Shown here: one piece after another, positions 7,758 to 15,400 of the stretch
How the letters are laid out: every line of letters begins with the position of its first letter
Position numbering within the stretch: the stretch's first letter is position 1
Assembly: GCA_963724385.1 (NCBI GenBank)
Contig: CAVRUJ010000002.1
Coordinates: 1 to 64,000 of the forward strand
Direction of reading: 5' to 3'
Length of the DNA: 64,000 bases
DNA from: DASXQK01 sp963724385
GTDB lineage: Bacteria > Pseudomonadota > Alphaproteobacteria > Dongiales > Dongiaceae
Translations under genes and position numbers: made by a program
Notes under the pieces: generated by a model
Database searches by the model: none
What the model saw: only the letters and a program-made list of their open reading frames with translations
What the model was told of the DNA's origin: nothing

Positions 7758-7959
7758 CCGTCATGGCCTCCACCGCCACGGTCACCACCCGGCCCTTGGC
7801 CCGGCCGACGGCCGCGACCCCGCCGGCCATGTCCATCTGGGACATCATCCAGCCGCCGAAGATGTCGCCGCTGGCGTTCGCATCGGCCGGCATGGCGATG
7901 GTGCGGATGGCCGGCTCCCGGTCCCTAGGCGGCCAGTCACCTTGCGGCTGGTCGGTCAT
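7747..7959 (-). pseudogene. Acyl-CoA thioesterase (YciA-like hotdog), truncated by the element
   Basis: 70 residues from ATG 7959, which has a GGAGGG box. MPADANASGDIFGGWMMSQMD and then VVTVAVEAMT match the first half of YciA-type acyl-CoA thioesterases, which are normally about 130 residues. After EAMT the frame ends with three unrelated residues and a TAG. The expected continuation of the hotdog fold is missing, and the sequence beyond is the element's att region. The 3' half is presumably at the far side of the element, outside this window. The gene is divergent from parE. Unless the element end supplies a functional tail, the product is inactive. Confidence 0.75.
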
Positions 7960-8056
7960 GAAATCCCTCCGATACCCAATCTGTTGTGTTGCCTTAGGCC
8001 CGATCATACCGCATCAAGCTTGTTTCCGCGGCACCCCATCCCCATAATCCGCCGCC

Positions 8057-10023
8057 ATGAACGATCTCTTTTCCGCCAATCCGAAGCGCAACGCCGACTA
8101 TTCCGCCAAGGACATCGAGGTGCTGGAGGGGCTGGAGCCGGTGCGCCGGCGCCCCGGCATGTATATCGGCGGCACCGACGAGCGCGCCATGCATCATCTG
8201 GTCGCCGAGGTGCTCGACAACGCCATGGACGAGGCGGTGGCGGGCCATGCCAGCCGCATCGAGGTCGAGCTGGACGCGGACGGCAGCATCACCGTCCGCG
8301 ACAACGGCCGCGGCATCCCGGTCGATCCGCATCCCAAATTCCCCAACAAATCGGCGCTCGAGGTCATCCTGACCATGCTGCATTCCGGCGGCAAGTTCGG
8401 CGGCAAGGTCTACAAGACCTCGGGCGGCCTGCACGGCGTCGGCATTTCGGTGGTGAACGCGCTGTCGGACCGGCTCGCGGTCGAGGTGGCGCGCGACCGG
8501 CAGCTGTTCACGCCAGGACTATATCCGCGGCAAGCCCAAGACCAAGCTGAAGAAGGCGGGCGCGGTCGAACCGGCGCGGCACCATCGGTGCGCTTCCATC
8601 CCGATCCCGAGATCTTCGGCCAGGCGCAATTCAAGCCCGACCGCTGCTATCGCATGGCGCGCTCCAAGGCCTATCTCTTCCGCGGCGTCGAGATCCGCTG
8701 GTGCTGCGATCCCGTCGCTCCTCGCCAGGACGACGTGCCGCCGGCCGAGCCATGCTCCATTTCCCCGGCGGCCTCGCCGATTTCCTCGCGCGATCCTGGA
8801 GGGCCGCGAGACCGTCACCACCACGCCCTTCGCCGGCGAGGCGAAGCTGCCGGCGAACGGGCCGCGTCGAATGGGCGATCGCCTGGCCGGAGGACGACGA
8901 GGGCTTCCTCAACTCCTATTGCAACACCATGCCCACGCCCGAGGGCGGCACCCATGAGGCCGGGCTGCGCTCGGGCCTGACCCGCGGCCTCAAGGCCTAT
9001 GGCGAGCTGATCGGCAACCGCCGGGCGGCGCAGATCACGGCCGAGGACGTCGTCGGGCGGCGCGGTGATGATGCTGTCGCTCTTCATGCGCGATCCGCAA
9101 TTCCAGGGCCAGACCAAGGAGCGGCTCGCCCCGCCGAGGCCGCGCGGCTGGTCGAGGGCGCGCTCAAGGACCATTTCGACCATTGGCTCTCGGCCGACCC
9201 GGCGCGGCGCGAGCGATCTGCTCGACCCGTCATCGAGCGCGCCGAGGAGCGGCTGCGCCGCAACAGGAAAGCGAGCTCGACCGCAAGACCGCGACGCGCA
9301 AGCTGCGCCTGCCCGGCAAGCTCGCCGATTGCACGCGCGACGCCGCCGACGGCACCGAGATCTTCCTCGTCGAGGGCGACAGCGCCGGCGGCTCGGCCAA
9401 GCAGGCGCGCGACCGCGAGACCCAGGCGATCCTGCCCTTGCGCGGCAAGATCCTCAACGTCGCCTGCGCCTCGACCGACAAGCTGCGCGCCAAACCAGGA
9501 ACTGTCCGATCTGGTGCTGGCGCTGGGCTGCGGCACGCGGCGACAGTTCGACGAAAGCGCTGCGCTACGAGCGCGTCATCATCATGACCGACGCCGACGT
9601 GGACGGCGCGCATATCGCCTCGCTGCTGATGACCTTCTTCTTTCGCGAGATGCCGGAGCTGGTCGACAACGGCCAGCTGTTCCTCGCCCTGCCGCCGCTC
9701 TATCGCCTGACCCAGGGCAGCACCGCATCTATGCCCGCGACGACCGCCACAAGGACGAGCTGATGCGGGCACGCTTTCCGGGCGCGGCAAGGTCGAGATC
9801 AGCCGCTTCAAGGGCCTGGGCGAGATGCCGGCGCGCTAGCTGAAGGAGACCACCATGGACCCGGGCAAGCGCATGCTGCTGCGCGTCCCTGCCGGACCAG
9901 GCGAGGGCGACGAGCGAGGCGCCAAGACCGTCGAGCTGGTCGAGAGCCTGATGGGCCGCAAGCCCGAGCTGCGCTACGCCTTCATCCAGGAAAACGCAGT
10001 TCGCGCGCGATCTCGACCTGTGA
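8057..10023 (+). pseudogene. parE: DNA topoisomerase IV subunit B, multiply frameshifted
   Basis: The first 150 residues are a clean GHKL ATPase start: GLEPVRRRPGMYIGGTDERA, the VLDNAMDEAVAG helix with the Mg Asn, DNGRGIP, and GGLHGVGISVVNALS. From about 8511 the ParE sequence jumps between all three frames, with at least a dozen small indels. The conserved pieces keep their order: RSKAYLFRGVEIRW, VEWAIAWPEDDEGFLNSYCN, GLKAYGELIGN, the Toprim EGDSAGGSAKQARDR with LPLRGKILNV, MTDADVDGAHIASLL, PPLYRLTQG, then MDPGKRMLLRV and FIQENA. MPARQLKE is also hit by a CAG to TAG change at 9837-9839. The natural stop would be TGA at 10021-10023. parE is normally essential, so local sequencing or assembly error is at least as likely as true decay. 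Confidence 0.85.
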
Positions 10024-10043
10024 GAGCGGGCGATGGAAGGAAC

Positions 10044-10610
10044 ATGAGAAAGCTCTGCCATCTCGCGCTTGGCCTGCTGCTAGCCGGCTGTTCGGCCTCC
10101 GGCGGCGTCATCACGTACACTGAGATGGATACCGGCTACTCGCCGCAGGAATTCGCCTATGCCGGGGGGCCGGGCGAGCTGTGGACCGAGGTGATGGGCA
10201 ATCCCTTCACGGCGCCCAAGCCCGAACTCGACCAAGCAGTGACCGCGACGATGTACGCCGCCCATTTCGGACCGGCCACGCGCTTCACCACCACGCCGGG
10301 CCCGAAGGCCCTTCGCACCTACCGCGTGCAGCTGATGTTCAACGGACCGGAGACCAACGCCATGGCGGCCTGCGGCCCCGTCGCGCCGATCCCGGCGATC
10401 TATCGAGGCGGGAACGTCCTGCTCTTCGCCGCCTTCTGCCGCGACGATCGCGCGCTCACTTTCCTGCGCGCCGCCGGGGACAAGTTCGCGGGTCCCGAGG
10501 ATCCGCGATTCGTGGCCTTCATCCGCGAGATCACCATCCGGCTCTTCCCGCCCCAGAACCCCGACATGCACGACCAGCTGCACGACCACTGCCAGACGGA
10601 CGATTGCTGA
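10044..10610 (+). CDS. Putative lipoprotein of unknown function
   Basis: 188 residues from ATG 10044, which has GGAAGG upstream. MRKLCHLALGLLLAGCSASGG is a lipoprotein signal with lipobox LAGC, so the mature protein is anchored by Cys16. The mature part carries a segment with AVTATMYAAHFGPATRFTT and later two cysteine-containing stretches. The end, QLHDHCQTDDC, is rich in His and Cys. I do not recognise the family. It starts 20 bp after the parE stop and is convergent with the alpha/beta hydrolase, 9 bp away. Confidence 0.75.
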   Translation: MRKLCHLALGLLLAGCSASGGVITYTEMDTGYSPQEFAYAGGPGELWTEVMGNPFTAPKPELDQAVTATMYAAHFGPATRFTTTPGPKALRTYRVQLMFNGPETNAMAACGPVAPIPAIYRGGNVLLFAAFCRDDRALTFLRAAGDKFAGPEDPRFVAFIREITIRLFPPQNPDMHDQLHDHCQTDDC

Positions 10611-10619
10611 GGCAATCGA

Positions 10620-11324
10620 CTACGCCTTCTGAGCGAGCCACTCGCGCAACGCCCGCGTCACCGCCTCCGGCCGCTCGAGCGGCGCCAGATGGCCGCAGTC
10701 CTCGATCACCACCAGACGCGCACCCGGGATCGCCGCCGCCATCTCCTTGAGCAGGCCGGGTGCTGCCAGCGGATCCTGGCGCCCGCCCAGGATCATGATG
10801 GGACAACGGATGCTCGAGAGCCCCGGCCTGCTGTCCGGGCGGGCGAGGATCGCCCGCTGCTGGCGCAGATAAGCCTTGCGCCCGACGCGATCGGCCATCG
10901 CGCCCACCAGGGCCGAGAGCCGCCGGTCGCCAAGCCGCATGGGATGTACCAGCAAGGTCATCATCGGCGTGGCACCAGCTGTCGGGCGCAGCATCGCGAC
11001 TTCGCCCAGCGCCTCGGGCCCCGGCGTGGCGGCGAGCAGCGCCAGGCGAGTCACCCGGTCGGGCGCGCGGCGCATGATCTCCAAGGCGACGTGGCCGCCG
11101 AGCGAGAAACCGGCGAGCGCGAAACGCGCCGGCATCTCGGCCAGAACGCGGGCGGCCATGGCGGCGATGGAATCGTCACGCGTCAGATCGCCGCAGCGCA
11201 CCTCGGCGAGATCGGCGAGGTCGGCGATCTGGTGGCGCCACAGGCCGGCATCGCACAGCGCGCCCGGCAACAGCACGAGCACCGGGCGCTTGCCGGCTTG
11301 CGGGCCGCTAGCCTGCTTCTGCAT
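10620..11324 (-). CDS. Alpha/beta hydrolase
   Basis: 234 residues from ATG 11324 (MQKQASGPQAGKRPVLVLLPG). LVLLPGALCDAGLWRHQIADL is the oxyanion/first-strand region. GFSLGGHVALEIM is the nucleophile elbow, with Ser in G-x-S-x-G. The acid and the catalytic His (EDCGHLAPLERPE) are in the expected places, and LGGRQDPLAAP is the acid strand. It resembles small esterases and haloperoxidase-like hydrolases, substrate unknown. The reading frame continues open far upstream, antisense to rhlE, but only this C-terminal part is protein-like. Upstream of the start lies the 395-bp inverted-repeat element, which may supply or separate its promoter. Confidence 0.85.
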   Translation of the reverse strand: MQKQASGPQAGKRPVLVLLPGALCDAGLWRHQIADLADLAEVRCGDLTRDDSIAAMAARVLAEMPARFALAGFSLGGHVALEIMRRAPDRVTRLALLAATPGPEALGEVAMLRPTAGATPMMTLLVHPMRLGDRRLSALVGAMADRVGRKAYLRQQRAILARPDSRPGLSSIRCPIMILGGRQDPLAAPGLLKEMAAAIPGARLVVIEDCGHLAPLERPEAVTRALREWLAQKA

Positions 11325-11349
11325 TGTTCGAGATGGAGCCGTGACCGAG

Positions 11350-11744
11350 CCCGAGTTTCTCACAGGGATAGCGATGGCGCCGAGGCGAATTTGCCGACAG
11401 GCTAGGAAGGCGGCGAAGCCCGATGTTAGCACATCGGGTGAGCCGGCTGACAACGTCCTGTCGTCAAATTCGCCCGGCCCTCCGGGTTGCCGCGCGCGGG
11501 GCGCCCACCAGTGGCTCGATGCCGAGGGACCGCTTGGTCCCTCGGCTGAATCGATCCACCCTGATAAAGCGGAGCGGGCCGATTCACCCGACGCTTCGAG
11601 ACGAAGCGTCGGGATCGGACCGCGCAGCGGGCCTCGCCGATGGGTGAACATCGCCTTCGGCCGTCGATCCGCTTCGCGGCTCGACCCTAGTGGATCACCG
11701 CCGCGCGCGAGCAACGACATCATTATCCCTGTAAGAAATTCGGG
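11350..11744. mobile_element. 395-bp inverted-repeat (MITE-like) element with internal hairpins
   Basis: The 21 bases at 11350-11370 are inverted at 11724-11744 with 19 of 21 matches. The interior has three strong hairpins: CCCGATGT with ACATCGGG near 11428, GAGGGACC with GGTCCCTC near 11523, and CGACGCTTCG with CGAAGCGTCG near 11590. It contains no convincing gene. The structure fits a non-autonomous mobile or regulatory repeat inserted between the hydrolase and rhlE. I did not see target-site duplications clear enough to report. Confidence 0.6.
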
Positions 11745-11779
11745 CATGTCCTCCGAGACTCGCCGGGCCTTGCATTGCG

Positions 11780-11807
11780 TTGACAAAATCCTATCTACTC
11801 CTATGAT
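11780..11807 (+). promoter_or_regulatory. Sigma-70 type promoter of rhlE
   Basis: TTGACA (11780-11785) and TATGAT (11802-11807) are separated by 16 bp, a near-consensus housekeeping promoter. Transcription would begin about 60 bases before the rhlE ATG at 11877, leaving a leader long enough for cold or RNA-level control. It lies just outside the inverted-repeat element. Confidence 0.65.
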
Positions 11808-11876
11808 CCGCCGCAATTTTCCGGACTGACGTTCCGCCATTCGCGAACCTCCGGCCGGCGGAGCAGCAAAGGACAC

Positions 11877-13487
11877 ATGAGTTTTTCCGATCTGGGGTTG
11901 AGCCCCGAGGTTTTGCGCGCGGTTGCCGATGTCGGCTATGTCGAGCCGACCCCGATCCAAGCCCAGGCCATCCCCTATGTGCTGATGGGACGAGACATCC
12001 TGGGCTCGGCCCAGACGGGCACAGGCAAGACCGCCGGATTCACCCTGCCGATGATCGACATCCTGGCGAGCGGCCGGGCCAGGGTGCGCATGCCGCGCTC
12101 CCTCATCCTGGAGCCGACCCGTGAGCTCGCCACCCAGGTCTCCGAAAACTTCGAGCTCTACGGCAAGTACAACAAGCTCACCATGGCGCTTCTGATCGGC
12201 GGCAAATCCTTCGCCGACCAGCTGAAGAAGCTCGATCGGGGGGTGGACGTCCTGATCGCCACGCCCGGCCGCCTGCTCGATCTCTATGAGCGCGGCAAGA
12301 TCCTGTTGAGCGACGTCAAGATCCTGGTGATCGACGAAGCCGACCGGATGCTGGACATGGGCTTCATCCCGGACGTGGAAAGGATCGTGGGACTGCTGCC
12401 GCGAATCCGCCAGACCCTGTTCTTCTCGGCCACCATGCCGCCGGAGATCCGGCGCCTGGCCGACGCCTTCCTGATGAACCCGAAGGAGATCAGCGTCTCC
12501 CCGCCCGCCTCGCCTGCGGCCCTCGTGGTCCAGAGCATGATCGCGGTGGACCACCAGGATAAGCGCGAGGCGCTGCGCCATCTGCTGCGCACCGAGAACG
12601 TGCGCAACGCCGTCATCTTCTGCAATCGCAAGCGCGACGTGGACATCCTCCACCGGTCGCTCGCCAAACACGGCTTCGATGCCGCACCGCTCCATGGCGA
12701 CATGGCGCAGGCCCGGCGCACCGAGACCCTGGAGCGCTTCCGCAATGGCGAGATCGCCATCCTGGTGGCGAGCGACGTGGCGGCGCGCGGCCTCGACATC
12801 GAGGGGCTCAGCCACGTCTTCAACTTCGACGTTCCGATCCACGCCGAGGACTACATCCACCGGATCGGCCGCACCGGCCGGGCGGGACGCGAAGGCCATG
12901 CCTTCACCATCGCCTGCGAGGAAGATGGCCGGCATGTCGAGGCGATCGAGAAGCTCCTGGGCAAGACGATCCCGCGCATGGAAATCCAAGGCATTCCGAC
13001 CGTCGCCTTCGTCGACGGCCCAGCGCATCGTGGCCGCTATGGCCGGCATGGATCGGGCCGGCCAGAGCGCGGTGACAAGGAGCACGGTGACAAAGAGCGC
13101 GGTGACAAAGAGCGCGGCGGCAAGGAGCGCTCGGGCGTCAGGCACGCCAGAGCCCATGCCCCGAGCACCCATCATGAAACGGCCGAGCAGCCCATCGAGC
13201 GCCGGCCCGAGGAGACAGAGATGCGTGAGACTGCAACGACGGAGCCGGCGGTCGTCCGGCAGCCCCGAAAGGAAGAGCGGGTTCGCAATGAGGCGCGCGG
13301 CCGGCGCGACGGGAAATCCCGGCGCGAAGAACCCCGCAAGCATGAGCCGGTGCGCCCCGACCAGGCTTCCCGTGCCATCGAGAGCGACGGTGATCAGCCG
13401 GTGCTCGCTTTCGGCGACCATATGCCGGATTTCCTGAAGCGCCCGGTGAAGCTGCCGCCGATCAGCAAGGAATCCGAAGCGGCATAA
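11877..13487 (+). CDS. rhlE: DEAD-box ATP-dependent RNA helicase RhlE-like
   Basis: 536 residues. Two RecA-like domains occupy about residues 1-370. The Q motif region YVEPTPIQAQAIP is near residue 22. Walker A is AQTGTGKTAGF, followed by PTRELATQV, TPGRLLD, the DEAD box VIDEADRMLDMGF and motif III SAT. The C-terminal ones are VASDVAARGLDI and HRIGRTGRAGREG. The tail of about 150 residues is disordered and highly charged, with GDKExG repeats around residues 400-420 and further K/R/E-rich sequence; such tails bind RNA or ribosomal particles. It is expressed from a near-consensus promoter and probably acts in ribosome assembly or mRNA turnover, particularly in the cold. Start at ATG 11877, after GCAAAGGACAC. 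Confidence 0.9.
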   Translation: MSFSDLGLSPEVLRAVADVGYVEPTPIQAQAIPYVLMGRDILGSAQTGTGKTAGFTLPMIDILASGRARVRMPRSLILEPTRELATQVSENFELYGKYNKLTMALLIGGKSFADQLKKLDRGVDVLIATPGRLLDLYERGKILLSDVKILVIDEADRMLDMGFIPDVERIVGLLPRIRQTLFFSATMPPEIRRLADAFLMNPKEISVSPPASPAALVVQSMIAVDHQDKREALRHLLRTENVRNAVIFCNRKRDVDILHRSLAKHGFDAAPLHGDMAQARRTETLERFRNGEIAILVASDVAARGLDIEGLSHVFNFDVPIHAEDYIHRIGRTGRAGREGHAFTIACEEDGRHVEAIEKLLGKTIPRMEIQGIPTVAFVDGPAHRGRYGRHGSGRPERGDKEHGDKERGDKERGGKERSGVRHARAHAPSTHHETAEQPIERRPEETEMRETATTEPAVVRQPRKEERVRNEARGRRDGKSRREEPRKHEPVRPDQASRAIESDGDQPVLAFGDHMPDFLKRPVKLPPISKESEAA

Positions 13488-13505
13488 ATCGGCGAGCCAC
13501 GCGGG

Positions 13506-14069
13506 ATGCGGCCAGGGCCCGCCATCGCGCTGCTGGTGATCGACCTCCAGAAGGCCATCGACGATCCGCGCTGGGCCAAGGACGGCCCGCGCAACAATCC
13601 GGAAGCCGAAGCGAACGTCGCCCGCCTGCTGGTGGACTGGCGCAAGGCCGGCCGGCCGATCATCCACATCCGCCACGATTCGACGGAACCTCAATCGTCC
13701 TATCGCCCCGGCCAGCCGGGCAATGAGTTCAAGCCCGAGGCGCTGCCGCTTCCCGGCGAAACCATCATCGCCAAGCGCACCAACAGCGCCTTCATCGGCA
13801 CGGAGCTGGAAAGCCGCCTGCGCAGAGCCGGGATCAAGGGTCTCGTCGTGGCCGGCGTGATCACCAACAATTCGGTCGAGGCCACCGTGCGCATGGCGGG
13901 CAACCTCGGCTTCGACACTTGCCTGGTCGAGGACGCCTGCTTCACCTTCGCGCGGCGCGACTACCGCGGGCGCTTGCGCAGCGCCGATGAGGTCCATGCC
14001 ATGTCGCTGGCGAACATGGCGGGCGAGTACTGCACGGTGGTGACGACGGACGAGCTGCTGGGCGGCTGA
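13506..14069 (+). CDS. Isochorismatase-like (cysteine hydrolase family) protein with Ser at the nucleophile position
   Basis: 187 residues. It has the family fold markers: the catalytic Asp13 in LLVIDLQ and Lys90 in IIAKRTNSAF. The nucleophile loop GVITNNSVEATVRMAGNLGFD has Ser123 where most members have Cys (usually TNxCVE). The acidic end and length are normal. The substrate cannot be predicted; relatives hydrolyse isochorismate, nicotinamide or amides. It starts 18 bp after rhlE and may be co-transcribed. A GC-rich repeat follows it. Confidence 0.8.
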   Translation: MRPGPAIALLVIDLQKAIDDPRWAKDGPRNNPEAEANVARLLVDWRKAGRPIIHIRHDSTEPQSSYRPGQPGNEFKPEALPLPGETIIAKRTNSAFIGTELESRLRRAGIKGLVVAGVITNNSVEATVRMAGNLGFDTCLVEDACFTFARRDYRGRLRSADEVHAMSLANMAGEYCTVVTTDELLGG

Positions 14070-14092
14070 ACAATTGTCCCCTGCGCCCGAAC

Positions 14093-14206
14093 TCCCCTCC
14101 CCCCTTGCGGGGGAGGGTCAGGGTGGGGGGTGACATCTTCACATCCTCTAACTTGCCCCACCCCCACCGGGCGCTGCGCGCCCACCGCCCCCATCAAGGG
14201 GGCGGT
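14093..14206. repeat. GC-rich bipartite palindromic repeat (REP/BIME-like), copy A
   Basis: A CCTCCCCC TTGC GGGGGAGG hairpin and a GGGTGGGGGG run are followed by a variable spacer, CCCCACCCCCACC, and a CGCCCCC ATCAA GGGGGCG hairpin. The same order occurs at 39882-39989. It lies between convergent genes here and could act as a bidirectional terminator. Confidence 0.7.
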
Positions 14207-14228
14207 TGTCTTGGCTTCGGCCGCCCCC

Positions 14229-15398
14229 TCAACTCCACCCGGTGAACACTCCCAGCCCCCGCTTCTTGATCTGGCCGCCGACCACGGCGCGCTGGATTTC
14301 CGAGGTGCCTTCCCAGATCCGCTCGACCCGGATGTCGCGGTAGAGGCGCTCGACCGGGTTCTCTCGCATGTAGCCGCGCCCGCCCAGGATCTGCACCGAC
14401 TTGTCGATGACGCGGCCCGCCATTTCCGAGCAGTAGAGCTTCAAGGCCGAGGCGCGGGCGTGGACGAGCTTGCGGTCGAGGCCCTGGTTCAGCTCGGCGC
14501 CGATCCGGTAGAGCATGGATTTGGCCGCCATGATCTCGACTGCGCCGTCGGCGATCATGAACTCGATGGCCTGGAAGTCGCGGATCGGCCGGCCGAACTG
14601 GATGCGCTCGGCGGCGTAGTCGTTGGCGATCTCGAGCGCCCGGGTCGCAGCACCCACGCAATGGGCGCCGAGCTCGAGCCTGGTCTCGGTGAACCAGTCC
14701 TTGGTCAGCTCGAGGCCCCGGCCGACGCCGCCCAGGATCTTGTCCGGCGCCAGGCGGACCCGGTCGAAGACGATCTCCCAATGCTCGAACACATAGTTGT
14801 GCATGAATTTGGGCGCGCGCTTCATGTTCACGCCCGGCAGGTTCTTGTCGACGATGAAGAGGGTCGGCTTGTCGGGATCGCCGTCGACATGGGCGTGGAC
14901 CAGGATCACGTCGGCGGCGTCGGCCGAGGTGACGAACCATTTCTCGCCGCTGAGCTCATACTGCCCGCGCTTCAGCACCGCCGTGGTCTTGACCAGCCGC
15001 GGGTCTGAGCCGGCCCCCGGCTCGGTGATGGCATAGCAGGCGCGCCGCTTGCCCGCGTTCATCGGCAACAGATAGTCGCGGCGCTGCTTTTCGTCGGCGC
15101 GGCGGAAGGGCAGCGAGGCGCCGTAGACGATGGTCCAGAGCCCGTTCGTCGCCTTGCCCAGCTCTTCGTGGACGAGGAGCTGCTGCAGCGCCGTGAACCC
15201 CTGGCCGCCGTCTTCCTTTGTGTGGTTGTAGCCGCGCAGACCATATTCGCCGGCGGCCTTGCGGATCGCGGCAAGGGTCTTGGCCGGAAGCTTGCCCTTG
15301 AGGTCGCATTCCACCTCATGGGGAAGCAGATGGCGCTCGGCGAATTCCCGGGCGCGGGCCTGGATGGCGAGATCTTCGGCGGCGAGACGAGTATCCAT
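14229..15398 (-). CDS. Acyl-CoA dehydrogenase
   Basis: 389 residues from ATG 15398. The N-terminal domain has LAIQARAREFAERHLLP. The middle has CYAITEPGAGSDP and GEKWFVTSADAADV, the FAD/substrate-binding segments. The C-terminal helical domain has QILGGRGYMRENPVERLYRDIRVERIWEGTSEIQ, which holds the Glu of IWEGT used as catalytic base in most of the family. It oxidises an acyl-CoA to the enoyl-CoA and passes electrons to ETF. The start lies 2 bp after the acyl-CoA synthetase stop, so the two are translationally coupled and probably act in sequence. The chain length specificity is unknown. Confidence 0.9.
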   Translation of the reverse strand: MDTRLAAEDLAIQARAREFAERHLLPHEVECDLKGKLPAKTLAAIRKAAGEYGLRGYNHTKEDGGQGFTALQQLLVHEELGKATNGLWTIVYGASLPFRRADEKQRRDYLLPMNAGKRRACYAITEPGAGSDPRLVKTTAVLKRGQYELSGEKWFVTSADAADVILVHAHVDGDPDKPTLFIVDKNLPGVNMKRAPKFMHNYVFEHWEIVFDRVRLAPDKILGGVGRGLELTKDWFTETRLELGAHCVGAATRALEIANDYAAERIQFGRPIRDFQAIEFMIADGAVEIMAAKSMLYRIGAELNQGLDRKLVHARASALKLYCSEMAGRVIDKSVQILGGRGYMRENPVERLYRDIRVERIWEGTSEIQRAVVGGQIKKRGLGVFTGWS

Positions 15399-15400
15399 CG

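Noticed and set aside
8701..9843. A 380-codon open frame within parE
   Set aside because: It contains pieces of ParE in frame only in parts, with R/A/P-rich filler between. It is a by-product of the frameshifts, not a separate gene.
13060..13140. Short tandem repeats that might suggest a CRISPR or microsatellite
   Set aside because: They encode GDKExG repeats in the RhlE tail, in frame and without spacers.
10620..13997. A 1125-codon open frame on the minus strand running antisense to rhlE and the cysteine hydrolase
   Set aside because: Only its last 234 codons (10620-11324) are protein-like (alpha/beta hydrolase). The rest is a GC-rich antisense shadow crossing an inverted-repeat element.
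14070..14228. tRNA or small RNA gene in the gap after the cysteine hydrolase
   Set aside because: The structure is explained by the BIME-like palindromes. No tRNA cloverleaf or CCA end is visible.
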